This document shows, in pieces, positions 6,953 through 17,278 of a stretch of 64,000 nucleotides of DNA (position 1 is its first letter; every line of letters begins with the position of its first letter). The DNA comes from Rhodobacterales bacterium. Its GTDB lineage: Bacteria > Pseudomonadota > Alphaproteobacteria > Rhodobacterales > Rhodobacteraceae. The position numbers were made by a program, and so were the translations under genes. Location of the stretch: NCBI GenBank assembly GCA_025362795.1, contig JANYFE010000089.1, forward strand, positions 1-64,000, read 5' to 3'. Under the pieces are notes generated by a model. It saw only the letters and a list, made by a program, of their open reading frames with translations. It was not told the DNA's origin and searched no databases.

Positions 6953-8008
6953 TCAGGTGCCGATCTTAACTAGATGGTTGTCCCATAGGGTGGCGCTGCG
7001 GTCGAGCAGGGTCATGCCTTTGTCGCCAGCGTCCCAGACTGCGCCTTGGCCATCGGTGGCGACGAAGCCTGTTGGCCCGGTCGCTATGCCAGAGATGTCG
7101 GCACGGTCATGCGTGGCGATATAGTTGCCCGATGCGTCAAAGATCATCAGGACGCCGCCTTTGGCCGAAGTGATTGCGATGCGGTCCGTCGTGGTGGCAA
7201 TAGAACCGGCATAGCCATGCATCGCCATCGCCTGTGTGTCTGGCGGCGCACAGATGCGGGGCGCGGCGCCTGGGCTCCACAGGCCAAGCTGAGGTACCGA
7301 TTCCGCCGGATCGCCTTCCCATTGCAGGGCGAACGCGACGCTGTCGCCAACGAGAGCAAGATGGCGGATCGAGTTCTGGCGCAGGGTTGGCGCCAGGCTG
7401 ACCTGCTCAAGTTGGGTGCCCTCCGAAGACAACAAGGTCAGGTTGGGCCGCATACTGGGAATGTTCAGTTTGGCGCGGTCGCCGGGGTCGGTCTGGATGC
7501 CGCCGTTGGCCACAACGATGCGACCATCCGCCAAACGTTTCATGTCATGCGGGCCGGTGCCGCCGGAGTCCCATTCCGCGACGCGTTGAAAGGTTTCGGT
7601 CTCCCAAAGTCCGATGCGGCCCGCCGAACCTTCGGCCACGACTTCAGAAGTCATCAGTCGCTTGCCATCCGCCGAAAACACGCCGTGCCCGTTGAACTGG
7701 CGACCTTGGGGTGGTGTCAGATGATGGAGCACGGTGCCGCTGAAGCAATCGATCACCAACGCAAAAGTGCCGGGACGTCGGGCGAATGCCACGGCATAGG
7801 GTTGGCTCGGATGTGCGGCGGCTGCGTGACCCCGGCCGGGCAGGGGAATGCGGAACAGGCTCTGACCCGCTGCCGTCAATCCGTGCAGGACATAGCCGTC
7901 GCCAAGTTTGCCAGCGGCCAGAAAAGAGGGGTTGCCGGTATCAGCCCAACTGAGCCCAGGCAGGCTGATGGCGGCAAGGCTGGCTAGAAAGGCGCGTCTG
8001 GTGGCCAA
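6953..8008 (-). CDS. DUF1513 family exported protein (beta-propeller-like)
   Basis: The 351-residue protein starts MATRRAFLASLAAISLPGL, a twin-arginine-type signal followed by a processing site after SWADT, so it is probably exported folded. The body (GRGHAAAAHPSQPYAVAFAR, then FNGHGVFSADGKRLMTSE) matches DUF1513 and looks like propeller blades. Family members often occur with imelysin-type and di-haem oxidoreductase genes of iron uptake; none of these is intact here, the neighbour being a dead acyl-CoA dehydrogenase. It may have been left behind from such a cluster. Confidence 0.8.
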   Translation of the reverse strand: MATRRAFLASLAAISLPGLSWADTGNPSFLAAGKLGDGYVLHGLTAAGQSLFRIPLPGRGHAAAAHPSQPYAVAFARRPGTFALVIDCFSGTVLHHLTPPQGRQFNGHGVFSADGKRLMTSEVVAEGSAGRIGLWETETFQRVAEWDSGGTGPHDMKRLADGRIVVANGGIQTDPGDRAKLNIPSMRPNLTLLSSEGTQLEQVSLAPTLRQNSIRHLALVGDSVAFALQWEGDPAESVPQLGLWSPGAAPRICAPPDTQAMAMHGYAGSIATTTDRIAITSAKGGVLMIFDASGNYIATHDRADISGIATGPTGFVATDGQGAVWDAGDKGMTLLDRSATLWDNHLVKIGT

Positions 8009-8197
8009 ATTGGCATGCTCCGCTCATTATCTGGGATAGCTGACAGAAATACTTTGGAATGTAAATCAGGATGTGCGCGGGCTCAAGTTTTGCGGGACGC
8101 TTGGCACTGCAGCACTGAACCTGGTGGCGGTTTCACACCTCGAGTCCCGTGGGCCTGGGGTGGCGGGGCAGGAGAATTTTTGCAAATACTCGGGGGA

Positions 8198-9300
8198 TTA
8201 GCGGTCAGGGTCGTTCTTCGGAAAACGGTCCACACCGCGGGTGGTGGCTTGCAGGAGGGGGTTGGATACCATCAGCGGCGCACTGAGAACGTCGCGTAGG
8301 GGTTCACTAAGAGAATAGGGCCCACCCTCGGCATGGCCGTGAAAGCCGATGATCTGCAGGCAGGCCAATGTGATCTCGCAAGCCGCTTCGGATGCCACGA
8401 TTTTCAAACGATTGATCTGGACTGCCGCCGCGAACGAGCTGGACGCGCGGGCCGCCGGCAAGTTGTCTCTGATCAAAGCGTTGATCCTGTAGTGGCGGTT
8501 GCGCAGTTCCGAGAGATTGGTGACGCTTTCGGCCGAGTCTGGCAGTTCAGTTTTGACACAGCTGCCAGCCGTATCCAATGCGCGGGCGGCAAGGCCACTC
8601 CACACCGCAGCCTAGAGAAGATAGGTGACGCTGGTCGTAGTGCTGCTGGCGACGGTCGTGAAGGGTTCGGCAAACACCGCTTCGGCGGGAAATCAGACCG
8701 TAGAGATCCAAGCACGGTTGTCGATGCCTTGCTTGCCCATAAGGCAGCTGACCGTGCTTTTCCACCGCTTTGGTGGCATCGGCCCGCACAATGACGAGGC
8801 GCTGGGCGGGTTTTGGGCCTCTGTTGCCCAAAGCAGTCACCAGAAACGCGCCAGCATCAGGGACATAAGAGGTGTTCGAGGTGTCCTTATGCAATGCCGC
8901 GGCAGAAAGTATTGCGGTGGCGCGGTGCGTGTTGCCACCGGTTCCAGGCTCGGAGACGACAGAAGCAACCAGCCTGCGGGAGGCGGTGAGACTGCGGAGT
9001 TCATCGGTCAAATAGGGCGACGATTTGGCATGGACGGCCCAGGTGTGCAGCTGACCCAGATGCATCGCATAAGTCAGGCCAGCAGAACCCGAGCGGCGGG
9101 CGAGGTCGAAGGTGACTTGCACGGCAACGCATACGCCGGCGCCCCGTCCAGCCTTGTCGGGGGGGCACGGTGAGGGCAAGCAGATCCTTGGCGGCCGCCA
9201 ATCGGATCAGGGCAGCGCAACGCCCGTCGGGCGTGCCGCTGGGATCGGGCATGGTGGCGCTAGTCTTGGCAAGGTCGGGGTGGTGATGGGCATCGGGCAA
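8198..9300 (-). pseudogene. Degraded acyl-CoA dehydrogenase
   Basis: Recognisable acyl-CoA dehydrogenase segments occur in order but in three frames: DGRCAALIRLAAAKDLLALT (near 9220-9160), GLTYAMHLGQLHTWAVHAKS and VVSEPGTGGNTHRA (about 9080-8930), FPAEAVFAEPFTTVASS (about 8690-8640), then a C-terminal part with KIVASEAACEITLACLQIIG and YSLSEPLRDVLSAPLM (about 8410-8260). There is an in-frame TAG near 8612 and at least two frameshifts. An intact gene would make a flavin enzyme of about 370-400 residues that oxidises an acyl-CoA or related substrate. The original start is uncertain. Confidence 0.75.
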
Positions 9301-9355
9301 CCCTAGCTTAGTGAAGTGACCCCAGCTTAGGCGGAGCTCGCAGGGTTAAAATCGT

Positions 9356-10927
9356 TCAAGGGCCTGTGGGGCCTACGCCCGGCGAGATATTATAAAAGGC
9401 GTCGGCCTTTACATGTGCCCAATCGCCTTTGGTGCCATCTGGCCAGATGACGCGAATTTGCGCCGTATCATCCGCGCCAAGGCCAAAGTGCCACCAGCCC
9501 AACTGGCCGCCTGCATGACCACCGCCCGAGGTGATCTCACGGGTTTCGGTCGCGTCGCCATGTTTGACTTCGATCCATGCACCGATCGCATCGCGGTTGC
9601 TACCGGATTGGTGCAATGCCACTTGCAACCAGTGGCCGAACTTGGTCGAGCTGTTGCGCCAGATTTGCGCCCGATCATGGCGGTTGACCACGACAAGGTC
9701 CAACTGGCCATCACCGTTCAGGTCGATCACGGCAGCACCTCGGGCAGTTTTCATGCTGGCGACCCCAGCCTTGTCGCCAACTTCGACAAACCTGCCATCG
9801 GCGCCTTGCAGCATCAGGTTGTTGGGGTCTTTCATAGCGAAATCAGGCATTTCAGACACATTTCCCTTGGCGACAAACAGATCGGCGCGGCCGTCGTTGT
9901 TCACGTCTTCAAACTGGGCATGCCAGCCGGTCGAAGGGTGGATGTCGCCGCCGGTATAGGGACGCTGGGCGATGGCGTTCAGAGAAAAGGCGATGTCCTT
10001 GAAGGTAGGCTTCGCGGCCCCATCGGCCAGTGTTTGCAATTTGCTGTCGGCCATCGAGGTCAGGAAGTAATCGGGCAAGCCGTCGCCATTTATGTCGCTG
10101 GAAGCGATGCCCATCCCCCAGATTTTCAACGGCTTCCAGCCATCCTTCGCGCCATAAAGCACCGGTTCAGCGCCCGGTTCGACGTGCCACAACTGCTCTG
10201 ACCCGCCCTTGTAATACTCCCGGTCGTTTGAGACCCGCAACGAAGGTGTGCCAGAGCGGTTCCAGTCGGTGAATAGCATCGACAATGCACAGAAGCTGGG
10301 TTTCATGGGCAGGGGTTCGGCGAAGCCATTGGCGCCGGTGGCCGGCCGGTGCAACCAATTGGCGGTGCACGATCCCCACGGGAAGGCGTCCTGTGTGCGG
10401 TCAATGTAGTTGCCGATGGCGAGCGTGGGCCACGTTTGACCCTTTTCCCAGGTCGCGGCAAAAGCGGTGGACCATGCGTCTCCGCCCTTGAATCTCCAAT
10501 CCTCATTGGCGCCGTGGAACTTGCATTGGCCTTCGCCTTTCATCACCACATTCTCGCCAGACCGCAGGATGATCAGATCGGTGATCCCGTCGCTGTCGAC
10601 GTCCAGCGGGTAGGCGCCGGTGACGCGGTCCATCTCTGCCCCGCTGGTGACGGCGGTGAATTTCAACGCACCGCCAGTTGGACTGTCATTGCGGTAGAGC
10701 GTCGATAGCGCAGTTCCCCCAGAGAAAAACAGGTCGGGCTTGCCATCACCGGAACAGTCGAATGCGGCGACGCCGCCACCCACCATGAACTCCCAGTCGC
10801 CCTGATAGACGCTGGTGATGCCGGAGGCGACCTCTTCGGTGAACTGTGGGATGATCAGGTCTTGGGCATGGGCAAAGCCAGGCAGTGCCAGAAGGGCGGC
10901 AAGGATCAGTTTCATCGCATCCCTCAT
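9356..10927 (-). CDS. Secreted FG-GAP/VCBS repeat protein with C-terminal ASPIC/UnbV domain (CRTAC1-like)
   Basis: The 523-residue protein has a signal peptide (MKLILAALLALPGFAHAQ; the true start may be the internal ATG at 10915) and several calcium-binding FG-GAP/VCBS loops of the form DxSGDGKPDLFF, DVDSDGITDLII, DINGDGLPDYFL, DVNNDGRADLFV and DLNGDGQLDLVV, folding into an extracytoplasmic propeller. The C-terminal NSSTKFGHWLQVALH and VIWPDGTKGDW blocks are ASPIC/UnbV signatures. Its ATG overlaps the haloperoxidase stop codon (ATGA), so the two are made together. Function is unknown; the family is thought to mediate binding. Confidence 0.85.
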   Translation of the reverse strand: MRDAMKLILAALLALPGFAHAQDLIIPQFTEEVASGITSVYQGDWEFMVGGGVAAFDCSGDGKPDLFFSGGTALSTLYRNDSPTGGALKFTAVTSGAEMDRVTGAYPLDVDSDGITDLIILRSGENVVMKGEGQCKFHGANEDWRFKGGDAWSTAFAATWEKGQTWPTLAIGNYIDRTQDAFPWGSCTANWLHRPATGANGFAEPLPMKPSFCALSMLFTDWNRSGTPSLRVSNDREYYKGGSEQLWHVEPGAEPVLYGAKDGWKPLKIWGMGIASSDINGDGLPDYFLTSMADSKLQTLADGAAKPTFKDIAFSLNAIAQRPYTGGDIHPSTGWHAQFEDVNNDGRADLFVAKGNVSEMPDFAMKDPNNLMLQGADGRFVEVGDKAGVASMKTARGAAVIDLNGDGQLDLVVVNRHDRAQIWRNSSTKFGHWLQVALHQSGSNRDAIGAWIEVKHGDATETREITSGGGHAGGQLGWWHFGLGADDTAQIRVIWPDGTKGDWAHVKADAFYNISPGVGPTGP

Positions 10928-12231
10928 TTCAGTGTTATCAAAGCGGTGGTGAAGGCGGCGATGCAGCGACCTTGGGCCTGTCCGTTCTCGATGGCCGGGC
11001 GGAAGTGGATGCCACCGTACAGCCTTGACATCGCCGCCTCGTCTGCGGCGGCCCAGAAGCTTTTGAAGCTACGCTGCGGCGTTCCATCAGGGGTAGGTGT
11101 CTGGTCATCAAAGGCGAAATCATCGCCGAAAAGCTGGGTCAGCACGGTGGCCGCCGCCGCCGATTGGTCGGAATGTCCCGATGGGTATTCCGGGAAGGGC
11201 GGTGTGTTCAGCAGGGGCTCCCATTTCGGGTCGATGACCTTTTTGATATAGCTGATCGGGCGGATCACGTCGAATTCGTATTTGTCACGCCAGCAACCGA
11301 TAAACGCATCGGCCATCGCAGTGCCAAGTCGGGCGAGGGCATCGACGTGTTGATCTAATGGCATGGCTTTGACATTGGCAATCTCGTTTAGAATGCTGAT
11401 CCAGTGACCCGGCGGAGTAAAAGTCAACATGGCGTCGTCGGACCAGAACCGGGCGACCGACTTTTGATCATCAGTCAGTTTGAAACTGGTCTGGTACACT
11501 TCATCGGCGGCCTTGTAGAAATCCGACGCCTTGTCTTCACTGTAGTCGGGCGGCGGCGGGAGGGCGCAGGTGGCACCGGTAGGCATGGCGAATGGGCGGT
11601 TCTTGCCCCAGTCGGGCAAAAGAGGTGCCTGTTGCTGGACGATTTTCGACGTGGGCAGCCATCGGCCGGGATCTTTGCCGACAGAATAGCTGCGGGGAAA
11701 GCCCATGTTGTCGATGACAGCACCGCCATCCCCCTTTGACCAATCAAAGATATGCGCGGCCAGCGCCTCGCCATAATCCACGCTGCGTGCGACCACGTCA
11801 TCAGGTAGGCCGTTGGCAGCATCGACGCCAAGTTTGGCATCCATCGATTCCATCGCGTGCTGGCCAGTTGGGCCAGTATTGCCGAAGAAATCATGGGTCA
11901 TGGCAGCAAGGGTGGCTTCCAGAATCACCGCGTCGTCATAGGCACCCGCTTCACGTTGTGGCGGTGTGGTGAAAGCATTCAACTGACCCGCCAGCGTCTG
12001 CATATGTTCGGACCCACTGGCGACCGCCTCGTAAGAGGCGACGCCAAGGTAGGCGAGGGCGCGGCTGGCGACGGGCGGAGTATAGGTCGGGGTGTGGCGA
12101 ACCAGTTCCAATACCAGCTTGTAGCGGGTGTCCAGCACCTTTGCCGCCTCGTCGTGCCGGGTATCGGCGAACGCAGGCGAAATCAGCACCAACGCCGCGA
12201 GTGCGCAGGCGAAGCGGGCAAAATGGGTCAT
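10924..12231 (-). CDS. Vanadium-dependent haloperoxidase family protein (PAP2-related), exported
   Basis: The 435-residue protein begins with a signal peptide ending near SPAFA. It shows the vanadate pocket of this superfamily: K-x6-RP (KYEFDVIRP, about residues 315-323), PSGH near 349-352 and SR-x5-H (SRLYGGIH near 402-409). Canonical acid-phosphatase relatives have SR-x5-H-x3-D; here the last position is alanine (HFRPA). Members oxidise halides with hydrogen peroxide or act as phosphatases; which applies cannot be told from sequence. It lies 24 bases after xylA on the same strand and is coupled to the ASPIC/UnbV gene. Confidence 0.85.
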   Translation of the reverse strand: MTHFARFACALAALVLISPAFADTRHDEAAKVLDTRYKLVLELVRHTPTYTPPVASRALAYLGVASYEAVASGSEHMQTLAGQLNAFTTPPQREAGAYDDAVILEATLAAMTHDFFGNTGPTGQHAMESMDAKLGVDAANGLPDDVVARSVDYGEALAAHIFDWSKGDGGAVIDNMGFPRSYSVGKDPGRWLPTSKIVQQQAPLLPDWGKNRPFAMPTGATCALPPPPDYSEDKASDFYKAADEVYQTSFKLTDDQKSVARFWSDDAMLTFTPPGHWISILNEIANVKAMPLDQHVDALARLGTAMADAFIGCWRDKYEFDVIRPISYIKKVIDPKWEPLLNTPPFPEYPSGHSDQSAAAATVLTQLFGDDFAFDDQTPTPDGTPQRSFKSFWAAADEAAMSRLYGGIHFRPAIENGQAQGRCIAAFTTALITLK

Positions 12232-12255
12232 AGGACAGGCTTTCGGTTGGTTGGG

Positions 12256-13557
12256 TCAGACGAAACGGTTCCACAGGTTTTCCAGACGTTCCTGTCGGCC
12301 GGAACGCGGCTCTGGGTTCAGACCCTTGGCTGTGACAGAGGCCGCGGCATCCTCTAACGAACCTGTCAGCAGCGCCTTGGCATTGCCTGTGTCCCAACCC
12401 GAATAGCGGTTGGCCCTTGCCTTTTCCATGCCGCCATCCGCCATCAAAGCAGCGGCCGACTTCAGCGCACGGGCGCAGGTGTCCATGCCTCCGACATGGG
12501 AAAGGATCAGATCGGCCGGGTCAAGCGACTGGCGCCGGATCTTGGCATCAAAGTTGGTGCCGCCAGTTGTGTATCCACCCGCCCGCAGGATTTCGTAGAA
12601 GGCCACGGCTTTTTCGACATGGTTGTTCGGGAATTGGTCGGTGTCCCAGCCAGACTGGTAGTCGTTGCGGTTCATGTCGATCGACCCGAAAATCCCCAAA
12701 GCAGTGGCCAGCGCAATCTCGTGTTCGAACGAATGGCCGGCGAGGATGGCATGGCCCTGTTCGATGTTGGTCTGCACTTCTTTCTCCAGCCCGAATTGCA
12801 CGAGAAAGCCGTAAACCGTCGCCACGTCGTAATCATACTGGTGCTTTGACGGCTCCTGCGGTTTCGGCTCGATCAGGATCGAACCTTTGAAACCGATCTT
12901 GTGCTTGTACTCCACGACCTGCTGCAAGAAGCGTCCTGCATGTTCACGTTCGGCCCTGAGGTCGGTGTTCAAAAGGGTCTCGTATCCCTCGCGCCCGCCC
13001 CACAGAACGTAATTCTGCCCGCCGAGTTTGTGCGTGGCGTCCATGTTGGCCTTCACTGTGGCGGCGGCATAGGCGTAGACATCGGGATCGGGGTTGGTTG
13101 CGGCACCTGACATCCAGCGACGGTGGCTGAACATATTGGCGGTGCCCCACAACAGTCGCGTCTTATGGGTCGATTGCTTTTCGCCAAGGTAATCAACCAT
13201 TTCCTCAAGGTTGCGCTTGCTTTCGGCGAAACTTGCCCCTTCGGGCCGCATGTCGGCATCGTGGAAGCAATAGAAAGGGGCGCCCAGAATTTCGAACATC
13301 TCGAACGCGACATCGGCCTTCATGCGGGCTAGAGCCATCGTCTCGCCGAACCAAGGGCGTTGCAAGGTCTGGCCACCGAACGGGTCGCCACCCGGCCACG
13401 CGAACGAATGCCAGTAGGCCACGGCAAAACGCAGATGATCCTCCATCCGCTTGCCGTTCAGAACTTCGTCAGGGTTGTAGTGGTGGAAGGCGTATTCGTT
13501 GGTCGAATGCGGGCCTTCGTATTTGATAGTGGGGATGCCTTTGAAAAAGTCGGTCAT
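12256..13557 (-). CDS. xylA: Xylose isomerase
   Basis: The 433-residue protein converts D-xylose to D-xylulose. Hallmarks are [17 protein letters not shown] near residue 47, the catalytic-histidine region [13 protein letters not shown] near 97, the metal ligands in [16 protein letters not shown] near 230, [14 protein letters not shown] and [19 protein letters not shown] near 292. The ATG at 13557 follows a GAGGTTCC ribosome site, and the length is standard; the upstream in-frame extension lies inside xylB. The gene is seven bases after xylB and is the last catabolic gene of the operon. Confidence 0.97.
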   Translation of the reverse strand: MTDFFKGIPTIKYEGPHSTNEYAFHHYNPDEVLNGKRMEDHLRFAVAYWHSFAWPGGDPFGGQTLQRPWFGETMALARMKADVAFEMFEILGAPFYCFHDADMRPEGASFAESKRNLEEMVDYLGEKQSTHKTRLLWGTANMFSHRRWMSGAATNPDPDVYAYAAATVKANMDATHKLGGQNYVLWGGREGYETLLNTDLRAEREHAGRFLQQVVEYKHKIGFKGSILIEPKPQEPSKHQYDYDVATVYGFLVQFGLEKEVQTNIEQGHAILAGHSFEHEIALATALGIFGSIDMNRNDYQSGWDTDQFPNNHVEKAVAFYEILRAGGYTTGGTNFDAKIRRQSLDPADLILSHVGGMDTCARALKSAAALMADGGMEKARANRYSGWDTGNAKALLTGSLEDAAASVTAKGLNPEPRSGRQERLENLWNRFV

Positions 13558-13564
13558 TGGAACC

Positions 13565-15004
13565 TCAATGGGATAGTTTCTGGATGGCGGAACGGGCGGC
13601 GCAATAGCGGGCATAGCCGTCGCCATAGGCGGCCTTCAGCGTCGGGTCCGGGGTGATCGTACGTTCGATGAGCGGCATGCTGGCGATTTCCGCACCCGCG
13701 CCGGTGGCGGCCATCATGCCAAGCCGGGCGGCACCGAATGCCCCACCGAAATCTCCGGCGGCGGGCACCGAAACCGCGCAATCCAGCGCTGTTGCTATGG
13801 CCTTCAGCCAGTAGTCAGAGCGCGAGCCGCCGCCGACCGCCAGCAGTGTTTCCAGCTTGGTCCCTGTGGCGGCAAGGGCATCACGGCTGTCGCGGAAGGC
13901 AAAGGTCACGCCCTCCAACACCGCCCGCGTTCCGGCTGCCCGGTCGGTGGCGTGATCAAGGCCGAGAAAAGCGCCCCGGATGGCGGCGTCGTTCAGCGGC
14001 GTGCGTTCGCCCCCGAGATAAGGCAGGAACAGGGTTTTACCAGGCGCTTGCAGCGCCTTGAGTTCGCCAGTCAACGCAGCTGCTGTCTGGCCTACCAGCT
14101 GCGCATACCAATTCAGCGCATCGGTGGCGGCCAAAATCACGCCCATCTGGTGCCAGGTGCCCGGCAGGGCATGGCAGAACGTGTGCACCGCGGTTTCCGG
14201 GGCAGGCTGATAGCCATTATTGGCCGCGAACAAAACACCCGAGGTGCCCAGAGACACAAACGCCTGACCCGCTTTGACCACACCGACGCCAACGCCCGAC
14301 GCCGCATTGTCGCCCCCGCCGCCCGCAATCACCACTCCATTTGCCAGCCCCCAGCGGGATGCGAGTTCGGGGCGCAACGTGGCGGAGACTTCGGAGCCTT
14401 CAACCAGCCGCGGCATATGGGACCGGTTCAGCCCGGTGGCGGTCAGCAATTCGTCCGACCAATCGCGCTTGCCGGTATCGAACCACGCTGTCCCAGCCGC
14501 ATCCGACATCTCGGCGACATGATCGCCGGTCAGCCATAGTCGCAAGAAATCCTTGGGTAACAGTACTTTGGCGACTCTGGCCCATAGCGCAGGCTCGTGC
14601 CTCTGCACCCAGATCAACTTTGGCGCGGTAAAGCCGGGGAACACGATGTTGCCGGTAACGCGGCGGAACATCGGATCGTCGTCCAGTTCGGCCGCCTCGG
14701 CAAAACTGCGGGTATCATTCCACAGAATGCAGGGTCGCAGCACCTGATCGGACGCATCCAGCAGGGTGGCGCCATGCATGTGCCCCGACAGACCAATGCC
14801 CGCCACTTTGCCCAAACCATTTGAGGCCAACGCGTCCAGCACCGTTTCAGCGGCCGCAATCCAATCAGAGGGACGTTGCTCGCTCCACCCTTCATGTGGG
14901 CGCTGCACGGTCAAAGGCGCGGTTGCCTCAGCCAGAATCCGTTGCGCGTCGTCGATCAGTATGCCCTTGAGACCCGAAGTGCCCAGGTCAAGACCGATGT
15001 ACAT
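13565..15004 (-). CDS. xylB: Xylulokinase
   Basis: The 479-residue FGGY-family kinase phosphorylates D-xylulose to xylulose 5-phosphate for the pentose phosphate pathway. [18 protein letters not shown] is the first phosphate-binding loop, followed by [13 protein letters not shown] near residue 75, LWNDTRS near 99, [14 protein letters not shown] near 230 and the ATP-site [19 protein letters not shown] near 394. Its ATG overlaps the TAA of xylG (TAATG), so translation is coupled. Confidence 0.96.
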   Translation of the reverse strand: MYIGLDLGTSGLKGILIDDAQRILAEATAPLTVQRPHEGWSEQRPSDWIAAAETVLDALASNGLGKVAGIGLSGHMHGATLLDASDQVLRPCILWNDTRSFAEAAELDDDPMFRRVTGNIVFPGFTAPKLIWVQRHEPALWARVAKVLLPKDFLRLWLTGDHVAEMSDAAGTAWFDTGKRDWSDELLTATGLNRSHMPRLVEGSEVSATLRPELASRWGLANGVVIAGGGGDNAASGVGVGVVKAGQAFVSLGTSGVLFAANNGYQPAPETAVHTFCHALPGTWHQMGVILAATDALNWYAQLVGQTAAALTGELKALQAPGKTLFLPYLGGERTPLNDAAIRGAFLGLDHATDRAAGTRAVLEGVTFAFRDSRDALAATGTKLETLLAVGGGSRSDYWLKAIATALDCAVSVPAAGDFGGAFGAARLGMMAATGAGAEIASMPLIERTITPDPTLKAAYGDGYARYCAARSAIQKLSH

Positions 15005-15768
15005 TATGCTGCCTTTGCCGGTGTCTTGCCCAAAATGATCATGCCCAGAATGTCGTCATCAGTTACATCAGCCACATTGACTGTACCAACCAGCTGGCCA
15101 TTTTTCATAACCGAAGCCCGGTCACAGAGTTTCATCACGGAATGAATGTCGTGTTCAATCAGGAAGATGCCCAGACCTTGACGCTTCAGCTCCTGGATCA
15201 GTTCGGCAACCATCTGGGTTTCATGCGGACCAAGGGCAGCGGTCGGCTCGTCCATGATCAGGATCTTGGCGTTGAAATAAACGGCGCGGGCGATGGCGAC
15301 CGACTGACGCTGACCGCCAGAAAGCGCGGACACCGGCACGTCGAATTTGCGGAAGTTGGGGTTGAGTCGCGCCATGATCTTGCGGGTTTCGGCCTCCATC
15401 GCGCTCTCATCCAGAAAGCCGCGGGACGACACCAGTTCGCGGCCCAAAAACAGGTTGGCGGCGGCGTTCAGGTTGTCAGCCAACGCTAGCGTCTGGTAGA
15501 TCGTCTCGATGTTCTGGGTGCGGGCGTCGCGGGGATTGTTGATCTCGACCTTATGGCCATTGATCAGGATTTCGCCTGCATCGGCCTTGTAGGCGCCAGA
15601 CAGGCATTTGATCAGCGTCGATTTCCCGGCGCCGTTATGTCCCAGCAGGCCGACGACTTCACCGGGATACAGGTCGACCGTGACGTGGTCGACCGCTTTG
15701 ATCCCCCCGAATGAGATCGAGATATCACGCAACTCGACCAGCGGGGTTCCTGTGTTTGCAAGTGCCAT
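15004..15768 (-). CDS. xylG: Xylose ABC transporter ATP-binding protein (single ATPase domain)
   Basis: The 254-residue ATPase has Walker [12 protein letters not shown] (about 41-51), signature [16 protein letters not shown] near 146, Walker [13 protein letters not shown] near 168 and the switch histidine in FLIEHD near 204. Unlike the two-domain XylG of Escherichia coli (about 510 residues) it has one ATPase domain and presumably works as a homodimer, the arrangement common in alphaproteobacterial sugar transporters. The ATG at 15768 follows GGGGGGAAGTC. It sits between xylH and xylB. Confidence 0.93.
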   Translation of the reverse strand: MALANTGTPLVELRDISISFGGIKAVDHVTVDLYPGEVVGLLGHNGAGKSTLIKCLSGAYKADAGEILINGHKVEINNPRDARTQNIETIYQTLALADNLNAAANLFLGRELVSSRGFLDESAMEAETRKIMARLNPNFRKFDVPVSALSGGQRQSVAIARAVYFNAKILIMDEPTAALGPHETQMVAELIQELKRQGLGIFLIEHDIHSVMKLCDRASVMKNGQLVGTVNVADVTDDDILGMIILGKTPAKAA

Positions 15769-15781
15769 GACTTCCCCCCCC

Positions 15782-17113
15782 TTATTTCGATTTGGCGCGA
15801 TAAATGTTGTCAACATAGACGGCAAGGACCAGGACGACGCCTACAACCATGCTCTGAATGGAGGTATCAAAGCCGATCAGCACCATGCCGGTGCGCAGGC
15901 TTTCCATGACGAGGGCCCCAAGGATGGCCCCGTAGATCGTGCCAACGCCACCCGCCAAAGACGTCCCGCCGATGACGGCGGCGGCGATGACATAAAGTTC
16001 GTCAAACACACCCAAAGCATTAGTCGCTGAGTTGAGCCGCGCAGATGAGACCACCGCCGACAAGCCCGCCAGCATTCCCATCAACGCGTAGACCCGCAGC
16101 AACATCCATTTAGTGTTGATGCCGGACAAAGCCGCGGCCTCCGGATTGCCACCGATGGCGAAAACATATCGGCCGAAACGGGTGCGAGTCATCAGGAAGG
16201 TCATTGCGATGCCGACACAGGCCAGAATCAGCACTGGAATGGCAAAGCCATGGCTGATGAACAACCCCTCTGGCGGCACAGTAATGTTGTTGGCAAGGGC
16301 ATAGTTTTTCACGATCCCCGTGGGCCAGGGGTAAGAGTTGACCAGCAGCGTGGCCCCCAGGATCAGGCCACAGCCCAGAACTGCCATGAAGACCTCGGCC
16401 CAAAGCGGGCGCAGGGCGAATTGGTGCTTTTGTCGGTTGGCCCGCCCGCTTTGCAGCATCCAGAGCATGCCGATGCACGCCAGCCCCCCGACGACCCAGC
16501 TCCCCCAAAAGCCAACAGCACCGTATGGTCCGCCGCCAAGCAGCGCGAAATCGGCGTCAACCGGCGAGATGGTCTTGCCATTTGCGACCAGAAACGCCGC
16601 ACCGCGGAAAAACATCAGACCGCCGAGCGTAACGATGAAAGACGGAATTCCGCGATAGGCGATCAGCCAGCCGTTGAACGTGCCGACGAGAGCCCCCATG
16701 ACCATGCCGATAATCACAGTGATCACCCAGATCAGCGGGCTGCCAAGGCCGAGATAATCGGGCAGGATGTTGACCTGCATCACGCCCATGATCATCGCGA
16801 CAAAGCCCAGAACCGAGCCGACCGAAAGATCGATATTGCGGGTGACAATGACCAGCACCATACCCGTCGCCATGATACCGATTGACGACGTCTGCACCGA
16901 CAGGTTCCACAAGTTGCGCGGCGTCAGGAACGCGCCGCCATCGCGGAAAATTACGCCATACAGGTGAAAGCCGACCCAGATCGCCAGCAGCGCCCCGGCC
17001 ATGCCCAACAGGCGGGTGTCGATTTCGGTGGCTTTCAAAAAGCGCTTTAGCGCATTCGCAGGCAAATCGGCTGCGGAACCGTGCGGAATGGTCGGTCGGG
17101 TCTGATCGCTCAT
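15782..17113 (-). CDS. xylH: Xylose ABC transporter permease
   Basis: The 443-residue integral membrane protein has about ten to twelve hydrophobic segments and family motifs [20 protein letters not shown] near residue 79, [20 protein letters not shown] near 143 and [20 protein letters not shown] near 390, typical of BPD_transp_2 sugar permeases such as XylH/RbsC. It forms the inner-membrane channel for XylF-delivered sugar with XylG. The length exceeds the usual 330 residues but is normal for the XylH subgroup. It is 14 bases upstream of xylG. Confidence 0.94.
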   Translation of the reverse strand: MSDQTRPTIPHGSAADLPANALKRFLKATEIDTRLLGMAGALLAIWVGFHLYGVIFRDGGAFLTPRNLWNLSVQTSSIGIMATGMVLVIVTRNIDLSVGSVLGFVAMIMGVMQVNILPDYLGLGSPLIWVITVIIGMVMGALVGTFNGWLIAYRGIPSFIVTLGGLMFFRGAAFLVANGKTISPVDADFALLGGGPYGAVGFWGSWVVGGLACIGMLWMLQSGRANRQKHQFALRPLWAEVFMAVLGCGLILGATLLVNSYPWPTGIVKNYALANNITVPPEGLFISHGFAIPVLILACVGIAMTFLMTRTRFGRYVFAIGGNPEAAALSGINTKWMLLRVYALMGMLAGLSAVVSSARLNSATNALGVFDELYVIAAAVIGGTSLAGGVGTIYGAILGALVMESLRTGMVLIGFDTSIQSMVVGVVLVLAVYVDNIYRAKSK

Positions 17114-17233
17114 GCGCTCATCCTCCTGGCAATCTGATAGTTGAACGGCAGGCTGGGCGGATCTTTTGCCGCAGTTATCCTCGCCGGGGCAGGCTTAGGC
17201 CTTTGGCCCGGTTTGGCAAGTCCGCAATGCGAT

Positions 17234-17263
17234 CCCGGTGCCGCCGCGGGGGGCAGCACCGGG
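17234..17263 (-). terminator. GC hairpin between xylF and xylH
   Basis: An 8-bp perfect stem (CCCGGTGC with GCACCGGG) around a 14-base GC-rich loop lies 15 bases after the xylF stop and has no clear T run. In binding-protein-dependent transporter operons such hairpins often stabilise the binding-protein message or attenuate read-through, giving more XylF than membrane components. That role is inferred. Confidence 0.55.
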
Positions 17264-17278
17264 AGTTCGTCGCAAGCC

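Noticed and set aside
8198-9300. Imelysin-type peptidase expected beside a DUF1513 gene
   Set aside because: The readable segments match acyl-CoA dehydrogenase, not imelysin.
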